The notes beneath the pieces are model-generated. The model saw only the letters and a program-made list of their open reading frames with translations, made no database searches and was not told the DNA's origin. A stretch of DNA of 7,243 nt from Bacteroidota bacterium. GTDB taxonomy: Bacteria > Bacteroidota > Bacteroidia > Bacteroidales > VadinHA17. The translations under genes were made by a program, and so were the position numbers. Shown here one piece after another: positions 1-5,936 of the stretch; positions within the stretch are counted from its first letter, which is position 1; every line of letters starts with the position of its first letter. The stretch spans positions 1 to 7,243 of the forward strand of contig DAOVLD010000079.1 of the NCBI GenBank assembly GCA_030631445.1, given 5' to 3'.

Positions 1-1611
1 CTGGATCCTGCCGGATGTGATTTTATTTCCGGATCAGGAGCAACAGCTGTATTTATTATGGAGGCAGGAATACCTAATGGTTTAACTTTTTCCAGTGTAT
101 ATTCAGTAGGTAACAGTGCCCAGCTTGGTGTTGAGGATGTGTTGAAATATATGGACCAGAGTTTCGATCCGGAAAACAGTCCCCGGGTAAAATTATTATA
201 TATTGAAAGCATTGATAAGCCACAGATGTTACTCAAACATGCATCTTCACTTATAAGGAAGGGATGTAAAATAGCTGTTGTAAAAGCCGGAAGTTCTGAT
301 GCCGGCAGCCGTGCCGCATCATCTCATACAGGTGCACTGGCTGGTTCGGATACTGCCGCGGAAGCCTTGTTTAAAAAAGCAGGAATTGTCCGGTGCCATA
401 GTCGGGAGGAGCTTACAACTGTTGCTTCTGTATTTATGCATAAGGAATTACAGGGAAAGAACCTTGCCGTTATAACACATGCAGGCGGACCGGCTGTTAT
501 GCTTACAGATACTCTCTCAGAAGGGGGAATGAACGTTCCTGAGATTAAAGGAAGCAAGGCTAACGATTTACTTAATAAACTGCATCCCGGATCCTCGGTG
601 ACAAACCCGATAGATTTTCTCGCTACCGGAAATGCTGAACAGCTTGGACTAATTATTGACGCTGTTGAGAACGACTTTAACCATATTGACGGGATGGTAG
701 TTATTTTTGGCAGTCCGGGATTATTCCCTGTGTATGATGTGTATGAGGTGCTTCATCGAAAAATGGAAATATGTAAGAAACCGATTTTCCCGGTATTGCC
801 TTCAATAATCAACGTAAAGGATGAAATAAATGTATTCCTGTCTAAAGGGCGGATCAATTTTCCTGACGAAGTGGCATTGGGAAAAGCATTATCTAAAGTG
901 TATTTTACTCCTGAACCGGTACCGGAAACAGAGAACTTTCCTGCTATGGAACAAAAAAAGATAAGGGAAATTGTTGATAACGCGGAAAATGGATACCTGG
1001 AACCTGAAATGGTACAGCAATTATTGGATGCTGCCGGAATACCACGTGTGCCGGAAAAAGTAGTCGCTACTGAAAAGGAAGCTGTAAATGTTTCAAAGGG
1101 GTTGGGTTATCCATTGGTAATGAAAGTGGTTGGTCCTTTGCACAAATCGGATGTTGGAGGAGTAGTTTTAAATGTAAAAAGTGATGAAGAGTTTCGAAGG
1201 GAATTTAACGTGATGATGAAGATTGAAGGGGCGAAAGCAGTTTTATTACAGCCTATGCTCGAAGGGGCTGAATTATTTGCCGGGTTGAAAAAGGAAGATA
1301 AATTCGGTCATCTGGTTATGTGCGGACTGGGAGGTGTTTTTGTTGAAATTATGAAAGATGTTCAATCCGGTCTTGCACCATTAAGTTTTGAAGAAGCAAA
1401 AAATATGGTAAGAAACCTCAGGGGATATGACATTATTAAGGGAGCAAGAAAACAAAAAGGAATTGATGAAAAACAATTTATTGAATTAATTACCAGGGTG
1501 GCAACGCTGGCAGATATTGCACCTGAGATCAGTGAGATGGATTTGAACCCTGTATTGGGAACACCGGAAAGGATCGTTACTGTTGACGCCCGGATCTGTG
1601 TTGAAAAGTAA
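1..1611 (+). CDS. ADP-forming acyl-CoA (acetyl-CoA) synthetase, fused alpha-beta, 5'-partial
   Basis: This enzyme converts acyl-CoA, ADP and phosphate to the free acid, CoA and ATP in the cytoplasm (NDP-forming acyl-CoA synthetase family, related to succinyl-CoA synthetase). The frame is open back to base 1, so the ATG at 58 is internal; 536 residues are visible and about 150-160 N-terminal residues, holding the CoA-binding Rossmann domain, are missing compared with the usual ~700. Visible residues ~1-310 are alpha-type. They include SHTGALAG, whose His (visible residue 109, bases 325-327) matches the phosphohistidine of the family. Residues ~325-535 are the beta-type ATP-grasp domain, with HKSDVGGV (His at visible 381), GLGGVFVEIMKDV and the metal-binding EMDLNPV near the end. 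No frameshift or lost key residue is seen. The acyl substrate cannot be read from the sequence. Nearby aminotransferase and 2-oxoacid oxidoreductase genes suggest acyl-CoAs derived from amino acids. Confidence 0.93.
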   Translation: MDPAGCDFISGSGATAVFIMEAGIPNGLTFSSVYSVGNSAQLGVEDVLKYMDQSFDPENSPRVKLLYIESIDKPQMLLKHASSLIRKGCKIAVVKAGSSDAGSRAASSHTGALAGSDTAAEALFKKAGIVRCHSREELTTVASVFMHKELQGKNLAVITHAGGPAVMLTDTLSEGGMNVPEIKGSKANDLLNKLHPGSSVTNPIDFLATGNAEQLGLIIDAVENDFNHIDGMVVIFGSPGLFPVYDVYEVLHRKMEICKKPIFPVLPSIINVKDEINVFLSKGRINFPDEVALGKALSKVYFTPEPVPETENFPAMEQKKIREIVDNAENGYLEPEMVQQLLDAAGIPRVPEKVVATEKEAVNVSKGLGYPLVMKVVGPLHKSDVGGVVLNVKSDEEFRREFNVMMKIEGAKAVLLQPMLEGAELFAGLKKEDKFGHLVMCGLGGVFVEIMKDVQSGLAPLSFEEAKNMVRNLRGYDIIKGARKQKGIDEKQFIELITRVATLADIAPEISEMDLNPVLGTPERIVTVDARICVEK

Positions 1612-1761
1612 TGATCAGGATTCCAAAATAATTTGAAATAATCTTATATTTGTATATGAGAAATAGATCAGTATATTTTGATAAAAATGATGGGTTTTGG
1701 AAAACCTGTGAACGAATTAGTAATTGGTTTAAGATATTTCTATTAGAATTTTGTTAAAAAC

Positions 1762-1795
1762 AAAAGGGGTGGAAGATAATATTCTGCCCCTTTTT
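1762..1795 (+). terminator. Rho-independent terminator, probably bidirectional
   Basis: The perfect 8-bp stem AAAAGGGG (1762-1769) / CCCCTTTT (1787-1794) closes a 17-nt loop that can form a further 3-bp stem. The 3' arm ends in five T residues, and the mirrored A run lets it work on the other strand too. It lies about 150 nt downstream of the acyl-CoA synthetase stop codon, so it may end that transcript or one that starts inside the spacer. Confidence 0.7.
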
Positions 1796-1806
1796 AGTTA
1801 ACTAAC

Positions 1807-1836
1807 CAGTCGGCAGTCCACAGTCCACGGTCGGCA
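1807..1836. repeat. 7-nt degenerate tandem repeat (CAGTCGG/CAGTCCA)
   Basis: Four consecutive heptamers are visible: CAGTCGG (1807-1813), CAGTCCA (1814-1820), CAGTCCA (1821-1827) and CGGTCGG (1828-1834), followed by CA. All fit CNGTCNN in strict 7-nt phase. The block is much richer in GC than its surroundings. Repeats of this style occur between genes in Bacteroidota, as far as I recall, and no function is established to my knowledge. Confidence 0.75.
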
Positions 1837-1872
1837 ATAGACAAAAATGCAAAGTATAATGAGATTAGCCTA

Positions 1873-1922
1873 ATAATTTAGATAATTTAGATATTTTAGT
1901 CATTTTGAATTTTAGTCATTTT
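1873..1922. repeat. AT-rich 9-nt and 16-nt tandem repeats upstream of the aminotransferase
   Basis: Three 9-nt units, ATAATTTAG (1873-1881), ATAATTTAG (1882-1890) and ATATTTTAG (1891-1899), run into two exact 13-nt copies of TTTTAGTCATTTT (1894-1906 and 1910-1922), which repeat with a 16-nt period. The block ends 58 nt before the aminotransferase start, so it could affect its promoter as flexible AT-rich DNA or as binding sites. That role is only inferred. Confidence 0.65.
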
Positions 1923-1980
1923 AATCATTCCTTACTTAAGACACTGAATATTTATGTTAATATAAAGGCACACGATAAAC

Positions 1981-3306
1981 ATGAAGATGAATACACCAAT
2001 TGACCACGCAATTGTGTCGAGGTTAATAAATGAGAGTGGCTTACCTGATATTGGAAGTGCAACAATCCGTGAGATTGTCAGGCTGGTAAACCGGATTCAG
2101 GAAGCAACCGGTGAACGGTTTATCAGAATGGAGATGGGAGTGCCTGGATTGGAACCGGCTCCTGTGGGTATAGCAGCAGAGATAGAGGCTCTTAAAAGGG
2201 GTGTGGCTTCAAAATATCCTATGATCGAAGGAGTGAAAGAACTCAAAGAAGAAATGTCCAGGTTTGTAAAATTGTTTGCAAATATTGATGTTGATCCGGA
2301 GGGTTGTATTCCAACGGTTGGTTCAATGATGGGGGGAATGGCTACCTTTATGGTGGCTAACCGGAATGACCGTACCCGTGAGGGAACCCTGTTCATCGAT
2401 CCCGGGTTCCCGGTTCAGAAACAACAGATAAGGATATTGGGACATGATTTTCGCTCGTTCGATGTTTACAATTTCAGGGGGAAAAAGTTGAGAAACAAGC
2501 TGGAATCTTATCTGAAAACAGGCAAGGTTTCAACTATTATGTATTCTAATCCTAATAATCCCACCTGGATATGTTTTACTGAGGAAGAATTACAAATTAT
2601 CGGGGAATTGGCTGATAAGTATGACGCTATTGTAGTTGAAGACCTGGCATATTTTGCCATGGATTTCAGGAAGGATATGTCAAAACCCGGCGTTCCTCCT
2701 TTTCAACCGACCGTGGCTAATTACACTGATAATTATCTTCTGCTTATTTCAAGCTCAAAAGTATTTAGCTATGCGGGCCAGAGAATTGGCATGATGATTA
2801 TCTCCGATCACCTTTTTAAACGGAGATACCCTGATCTGAAACGGTATTATAAATCAGATCAGTTTGGATATTCAATGATATATGGTGCTTTGTATGCGCT
2901 TTCGTCAGGAGTATCACATTCGGTGCAATGGGGACTCAGAGCTATTCTGAAAGAGGCAAATGAAGGCAGATTCAATTTTGTTGAGAGTGTGAAAGAGTAT
3001 GCTGTGAGAGCTGGAATAATGAGAAAAATGTTCACTGATAATGGTTTTAAGATTGTTTACGATATGGATGTGGATAAACCTTTGGCAGATGGATTTTATT
3101 TTACTTTTTCTTATCCCGGTTTCACCGGTGCGGATTTGCTTGAAGAATTACTTTATTATGGTATTAGTGCAATATCACTCGAAATTACCGGTAGTGACAG
3201 GCTTGAAGGTATAAGGGCATGCGTGTCTCAGACAGGTAGCGACCGGTATAATGATCTTGAATACAGACTTAAACGCTTCCATCAGGACCATGGGAAGGGT
3301 GAATGA
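1981..3306 (+). CDS. PLP-dependent aminotransferase, class I/II
   Basis: This cytoplasmic enzyme moves an amino group between an amino acid and a 2-oxoacid. The 441-residue protein shows the fold-type I landmarks in order: SNPNNPTW (189-196; the second Asn of the NN pair binds PLP), VVEDLAYF (218-225; the Asp pairs with the pyridine nitrogen), SSSKVFSYAGQRIG (257-270; Lys260 is the predicted Schiff-base lysine) and Arg412 in the C-terminal IRACVSQ, the likely carboxylate-binding arginine. The length is slightly above the common 390-430. The ATG at 1981 was chosen; Met3 is a possible alternative, and no clear Shine-Dalgarno site decides between them. A terminator upstream and a promoter candidate downstream suggest a separate transcript. 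The position between an acyl-CoA synthetase and a 2-oxoacid:ferredoxin oxidoreductase suggests it feeds 2-oxoacids from branched-chain or aromatic amino acids into that route. Specificity cannot be read from the sequence. Confidence 0.92.
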   Translation: MKMNTPIDHAIVSRLINESGLPDIGSATIREIVRLVNRIQEATGERFIRMEMGVPGLEPAPVGIAAEIEALKRGVASKYPMIEGVKELKEEMSRFVKLFANIDVDPEGCIPTVGSMMGGMATFMVANRNDRTREGTLFIDPGFPVQKQQIRILGHDFRSFDVYNFRGKKLRNKLESYLKTGKVSTIMYSNPNNPTWICFTEEELQIIGELADKYDAIVVEDLAYFAMDFRKDMSKPGVPPFQPTVANYTDNYLLLISSSKVFSYAGQRIGMMIISDHLFKRRYPDLKRYYKSDQFGYSMIYGALYALSSGVSHSVQWGLRAILKEANEGRFNFVESVKEYAVRAGIMRKMFTDNGFKIVYDMDVDKPLADGFYFTFSYPGFTGADLLEELLYYGISAISLEITGSDRLEGIRACVSQTGSDRYNDLEYRLKRFHQDHGKGE

Positions 3307-3332
3307 TGAAGTGTCTAAAAATATTTCGTTTT

Positions 3333-3383
3333 CTTTGCGGTCTTTGCGAAAATAACTTTGCGATCTTTGCGTGAAACTCTTTG
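3333..3383. repeat. CTTTGCG repeat array with 23-nt period
   Basis: Four exact copies of CTTTGCG start at 3333, 3342, 3356 and 3365, and a truncated CTTTG starts at 3379. The copies form pairs (CTTTGCG, 2 nt, CTTTGCG, 7 nt), and the pair repeats with a 23-nt period (3333, 3356, 3379). A partial inverted copy, GCGCAAAAG, lies at 3398-3406. Arrays of this CTTTGCG type are, as far as I recall, common between genes in Bacteroidota and some other phyla. The array starts 27 nt after the aminotransferase stop codon and has no coding frame. Confidence 0.75.
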
Positions 3384-3465
3384 GAAGGATAAGGGGAGCG
3401 CAAAAGATAAAAAGGAGAGAATTAACCGGTTTGTATAAAAACAGCGAAGTGAGTGATATTTATCA

Positions 3466-3496
3466 TGTGGTGTTTTTAAGGTTATTTTTATCTTTG
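3466..3496 (+). promoter_or_regulatory. Candidate Bacteroidota-type promoter for the oxidoreductase operon
   Basis: TATCTTTG (3489-3496) is an exact match to the Bacteroidota -7 consensus TAnnTTTG. Exactly 19 nt upstream lies TGTG (3466-3469), three of four bases of the -33 TTTG element. Transcription would start near 3503, giving a leader of about 20 nt, A-rich, before the ferredoxin ATG at 3525. The match is good but the motif is short. The -7 box also resembles a decayed unit of the CTTTGCG repeat nearby, so it could be a chance match. Confidence 0.5.
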
Positions 3497-3524
3497 AGGT
3501 CTTACAAAAAAACACAATCATAAA

Positions 3525-3752
3525 ATGGCAAAAATAAAAGGTGCAATTGTAGTTGATATTAACGGATGTAAAGGGTGTGAACTATGTATTACTGCATGTC
3601 CAACTGAAGTTATTTTCCTTTCCGATGACGTTAATGTTAAGGGTTATCATTATGCCTATATGGCGAATCCGGATGTATGCACCGGGTGTTCAAATTGTGC
3701 CATTATATGTCCTGACGGAGTAATTACTGTTTACAGGAAAAAGATTTCATAG
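3525..3752 (+). CDS. korD: 2-oxoacid:ferredoxin oxidoreductase delta subunit, 2[4Fe-4S] ferredoxin
   Basis: This small ferredoxin subunit passes electrons from the thiamine-bound intermediate to external ferredoxin. The 75-residue protein has two complete cluster motifs: CKGCELCITACP (Cys15, 18, 21, 25) and CTGCSNCAIICP (Cys52, 55, 58, 62). The loop of about 26 residues between them is a little longer than in minimal bacterial ferredoxins and is normal for KorD/VorD-type subunits. The ATG at 3525 follows an A-rich leader with no Shine-Dalgarno site. It is the first gene of the oxidoreductase cluster, 57 nt before the alpha subunit, and that spacer holds nothing I recognise. The order delta-alpha-beta-gamma matches Helicobacter oorDABC. 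A free-standing ferredoxin is an alternative, but its position and length favour the subunit. Confidence 0.93.
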   Translation: MAKIKGAIVVDINGCKGCELCITACPTEVIFLSDDVNVKGYHYAYMANPDVCTGCSNCAIICPDGVITVYRKKIS

Positions 3753-3809
3753 AGAAGAACAGGTTCGAAAAATAGAAAAAATAAATAATCAAATAATATT
3801 CCTTAAAGA

Positions 3810-4877
3810 ATGGAAGAATTTGTATTAATGAAAGGAAATGAGGCAATAGCTGAAGCAGCTATTCGTGCGGGAACTGACGGTTATTTTGGGTATCCTATTA
3901 CCCCGCAATCGGAAGTGATTGAATATCTTGCTGCTGCCAAACCTCATGAAAGAACAGGAATGGTCCTGCTTCAGGCTGAAAGTGAAGTTGCTGCTATCAA
4001 TATGTTATATGGAGGTGCAGGTGCCGGCAAAAAAGTTATGACATCCTCATCTAGTCCCGGAATAAGCCTGATGCAAGAGGGTATAAGCTATATAGCAGGT
4101 TCTGAATTACCCTGCCTTCTTGTGAATGTGGTTCGTGGCGGACCCGGACTGGGTACTATTCAGCCCTCGCAATCGGATTATTTCCAATCGACAAAAGGAG
4201 GAGGGCATGGAGATTATAATCTGATAGTTCTGGCTCCTGCTTCAGTTCAGGAAATGGCCGATTTTGTAAGTCTTGGGTATGACCTGGCTTTTAAGTACCG
4301 GAATCCTGTTATGATCCAGACAGATGGTGCATTAGGTCAGATGATGGAAAAAGTAAAATTCAAACCACAACAACCAAGGAGTAAAAAATCACCCGACTGG
4401 GCAACAACAGGAAAAACACCCGACAGGGAAAGAATTATCATTACTTCCCTGGATTTGGATCCTTCAAGGCAGGAGAGGTTTAATGAAAAATTGCAGGTAA
4501 AATACAGGACAATTAAAGAGAATGAAGTGAGATATGAAAAGATACAGTGTGATGATGCTGAATATCTTTTTGTCGCTTACGGAACAAGTTCAAGAATATG
4601 TCAGAAATCAATGCAAATGGCAAGAGAAGAAGGAATCAAGGTTGGTTTATTCAGACCAATAACTTTATGGCCTTTTCCGTATAATGAGATCAGGGAAATG
4701 GCAGGACAAGTGGAGGGGATGCTTTCTGTGGAGATGAGTGCAGGGCAGATGGTTGAAGATGTCAGGCTTGCTGTTGAGGCTACGGTGAAAGTTGATCATT
4801 ACGGAAGAATGGGTGGAATAATACCTTCATCGGAAGAAATTGTTGAAGCTTTGAAACAAAAAATTATTGGAGGATAA
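3810..4877 (+). CDS. vorB: 2-oxoacid:ferredoxin oxidoreductase alpha subunit (VorB/KorA)
   Basis: This is the alpha chain of the cytoplasmic enzyme that decarboxylates a 2-oxoacid with CoA to acyl-CoA, CO2 and reduced ferredoxin. The 355-residue protein starts with the pyrimidine-binding domain typical of this family: YPITPQSE (28-35), QAESE (55-59, with a glutamate expected to contact thiamine diphosphate), and VRGGPGLGT (108-116, an Arg-containing substrate/CoA loop). The C-terminal transketolase-C-like domain runs from about 240 and includes LFRPITLWPFP. It lacks the gamma domain fused to alpha in the two-subunit type of ~600 residues. The length matches proteins annotated as 3-methyl-2-oxobutanoate dehydrogenase subunit VorB in Bacteroidota. 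The ATG at 3810 is favoured; Met7 (base 3828) would also keep all motifs. The TPP subunit starts 4 nt after the stop. The substrate (branched-chain, aryl or 2-oxoglutarate) is not settled by sequence. Confidence 0.93.
   Translation: MEEFVLMKGNEAIAEAAIRAGTDGYFGYPITPQSEVIEYLAAAKPHERTGMVLLQAESEVAAINMLYGGAGAGKKVMTSSSSPGISLMQEGISYIAGSELPCLLVNVVRGGPGLGTIQPSQSDYFQSTKGGGHGDYNLIVLAPASVQEMADFVSLGYDLAFKYRNPVMIQTDGALGQMMEKVKFKPQQPRSKKSPDWATTGKTPDRERIIITSLDLDPSRQERFNEKLQVKYRTIKENEVRYEKIQCDDAEYLFVAYGTSSRICQKSMQMAREEGIKVGLFRPITLWPFPYNEIREMAGQVEGMLSVEMSAGQMVEDVRLAVEATVKVDHYGRMGGIIPSSEEIVEALKQKIIGG
4869..4873 (+). promoter_or_regulatory. Shine-Dalgarno site GGAGG for the beta subunit
   Basis: GGAGG lies 8 nt before the ATG at 4882 and is formed by the last codons of the alpha-subunit gene (…Ile-Gly-Gly-stop). 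It is the only clear Shine-Dalgarno site before a gene here. It supports ATG 4882 over the in-frame TTG at 4867, which would place the site inside the gene, and it suggests that the beta subunit is translated by ribosomes finishing alpha. Confidence 0.6.
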
Positions 4878-4881
4878 ATAC

Positions 4882-5664
4882 ATGGCTGAAAATGCTATTA
4901 CAACTAAGGAATTAATAAAAAAAGAAAACCTGGTTTATCAAAAAACCAAACTGCTTACTGATGATGTAATGCACTACTGTCCGGGTTGTGGTCATGGTAC
5001 AACACACAGACTCATTGCCGAGATCATCGAAGAGATGGGTATACAGTCTGAAATTATTGGTGTTGCTCCTGTAGGATGTTCGGTTCTTATGTATAATTAT
5101 ATGAACATTGATATGCAGGAAGCTGCGCATGGCAGGGCTCCGGCTGTTGCAACGGGAATTAAGCGTCTTCTTCCGGAAAAGTATGTTTTTACATACCAGG
5201 GCGATGGTGACCTTGCCGCAATTGGTACAGCAGAGACAATACATGCCTGTAACCGTGGTGAGAATATTACGATAATATTCATCAATAATGGAATTTACGG
5301 GATGACAGGCGGACAGATGGCACCTACAACACTGGTAGGTATGAAATCGTCAACAACTCCTTATGGACGGGAAGTGAGTCAGATGGGGAATCCGATTAAA
5401 ATGACAGACCTTGTTGCAAATCTGCCGGGTACCTATTTTGTTTCAAGGCAATCGGTGCATACCCCCGGCAATGTAAGAAAAACCAAGAAGGCAATAAGGA
5501 AAGCGTTTGAATATCAGGCTCTTAATAAAGGAACTTGCTTTGTAGAGGTGGTTTCTAATTGCCCCTCGGGCTGGAAAATGACCCCGCTGGAATCAAATAA
5601 ATGGCTGGCTGAAAATATGTTGCCCTTTTATCCTCTGGGAGATATGAAAGTTCCTGAACAATAG
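4882..5664 (+). CDS. korB: 2-oxoacid:ferredoxin oxidoreductase beta subunit, TPP-binding
   Basis: This catalytic subunit holds thiamine diphosphate and a proximal iron-sulphur cluster. The 260-residue protein has YCPGCGHG (32-39), APVGCS (62-67), HGRAPAVATGIKR (83-95), the Mg-thiamine diphosphate motif starting GDGD (107-110) and ending NNGIYGMTGGQ (135-145), and NCPSG (227-231). Cys33, Cys36, Cys66 and Cys227 are placed as the four ligands of the beta-subunit [4Fe-4S] cluster known from pyruvate:ferredoxin oxidoreductases. The ATG at 4882 is chosen because GGAGG precedes it by 8 nt; starting at TTG 4867 would add five residues and overlap alpha. The length is normal for the short beta form. 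A hairpin with a T run follows 25 nt after the stop, and the gamma gene comes only after 272 bp. The family is certain, but the substrate is not. Confidence 0.94.
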   Translation: MAENAITTKELIKKENLVYQKTKLLTDDVMHYCPGCGHGTTHRLIAEIIEEMGIQSEIIGVAPVGCSVLMYNYMNIDMQEAAHGRAPAVATGIKRLLPEKYVFTYQGDGDLAAIGTAETIHACNRGENITIIFINNGIYGMTGGQMAPTTLVGMKSSTTPYGREVSQMGNPIKMTDLVANLPGTYFVSRQSVHTPGNVRKTKKAIRKAFEYQALNKGTCFVEVVSNCPSGWKMTPLESNKWLAENMLPFYPLGDMKVPEQ

Positions 5665-5689
5665 GATTAATTTAATCAATCTTAGAAAT

Positions 5690-5720
5690 CCACCTTCTTT
5701 GATGGTGGTCATATTTTTTT
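5690..5720 (+). terminator. Hairpin plus T run after the beta subunit, weak terminator or attenuator
   Basis: CCACCTTCTTTGATGGTGG (5690-5708) folds as a 5-bp CCACC/GGTGG stem, one T-T mismatch, 2 more pairs and a TTT loop. A run of seven T (5714-5720) follows after a 5-nt gap, which is longer than usual for a Rho-independent terminator. It lies between two subunit genes of one enzyme, so partial termination or RNA processing is more plausible than a full stop. A near-copy lies at 5889-5907. Confidence 0.45.
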
Positions 5721-5742
5721 ATTAAACATGAAATAAATTGTT

Positions 5743-5847
5743 GGAATACTGGAATACTGGAATATTGGAATATTGGAATATTGGAATGTTTATAATGGTC
5801 ATCCATTTTCTTCCCATCATTCCACTATTCCATCTTTCCATCATTCC
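5743..5847. repeat. Inverted pair of 8-nt tandem repeat arrays (GGAATNNT)
   Basis: The left arm (5743-5788) has five full 8-nt units, GGAATACT twice then GGAATATT three times, and a partial GGAATG. The right arm (5816-5847) has four units on the opposite strand, which read as GGAATGAT, GGAAAGAT, GGAATAGT and GGAATGAT in reverse complement. Both arms share the GGAATNNT unit and the 8-nt phase, so the RNA or single-stranded DNA can form a long imperfect hairpin with small internal loops. The spacer between the arms is about 27 nt and includes a degenerate TTTTCTTCCC. No coding frame is present. Confidence 0.75.
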
Positions 5848-5888
5848 TTAATTATATTAATAAAGCGCTCTATGGGTGCAATTAAAAG

Positions 5889-5907
5889 CCACTTTCTTAG
5901 AGGGTGG
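5889..5907 (+). other. Second copy of the 19-nt hairpin, in the gamma-subunit leader
   Basis: CCACTTTCTTAGAGGGTGG matches the hairpin at 5690-5708 at 16 of 19 positions. As RNA it folds into an 8-bp stem (two G-U pairs) with a UUA loop. The stem is kept despite the changes, because C-G becomes U-G and the T-T mismatch becomes U-G. It ends 29 nt before the gamma ATG, so it lies in the gamma leader, where it could affect mRNA processing, stability or translation. That role is inferred. Confidence 0.5.
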
Positions 5908-5936
5908 ATATTTACTAATAATAAAACAAATAAATC

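Larger units (their letters stand above)
1612..1980. other. 369-bp spacer: terminator plus short repeats, no gene
   Basis: No credible coding frame is present. From left to right it holds an isolated TAnnTTTG match (TATATTTG, 1645-1652), a small hairpin GGTTTT-GG-AAAACC (1693-1706), a strong hairpin terminator (1762-1795), a 7-nt tandem repeat (1807-1836), and an AT-rich stretch with 9-nt and 16-nt tandem repeats (1873-1922) leading into the aminotransferase. The terminator makes it likely that the aminotransferase is transcribed separately from the synthetase gene, from a promoter in the right half of this spacer. I could not place that promoter with confidence. Confidence 0.7.

Noticed and set aside
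58..60. ATG at 58 as the start of the acyl-CoA synthetase
   Set aside because: The same frame is open back to base 1 and reads family-like residues (ISGSGATAVFIMEAGI), so the gene begins before the window.
1949..1956. TATTTATG as the aminotransferase promoter
   Set aside because: It has one mismatch to TAnnTTTG and no TTTG-like element about 19 nt upstream, so in such AT-rich DNA it cannot be told from chance.
3315..3521. 68-residue minus-strand reading frame in the spacer before the ferredoxin
   Set aside because: It is made mostly of the CTTTGCG array and AT-rich leader read backwards, has no recognisable domain, and overlaps the promoter candidate.
4867..4869. TTG at 4867 as the start of the beta subunit
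   Set aside because: It overlaps the alpha gene and would put the GGAGG site inside the gene, whereas ATG 4882 has that site at the usual distance.
5728..5736. Mini reading frame ATG-AAA-TAA in the tail of the first hairpin copy
   Set aside because: Two sense codons in AT-rich DNA are expected by chance, and its ATG does not align with the gamma start when the two hairpin tails are compared.
5743..5847. CRISPR array
   Set aside because: Units are 8 nt, contiguous and without unique spacers, and no cas gene is nearby.
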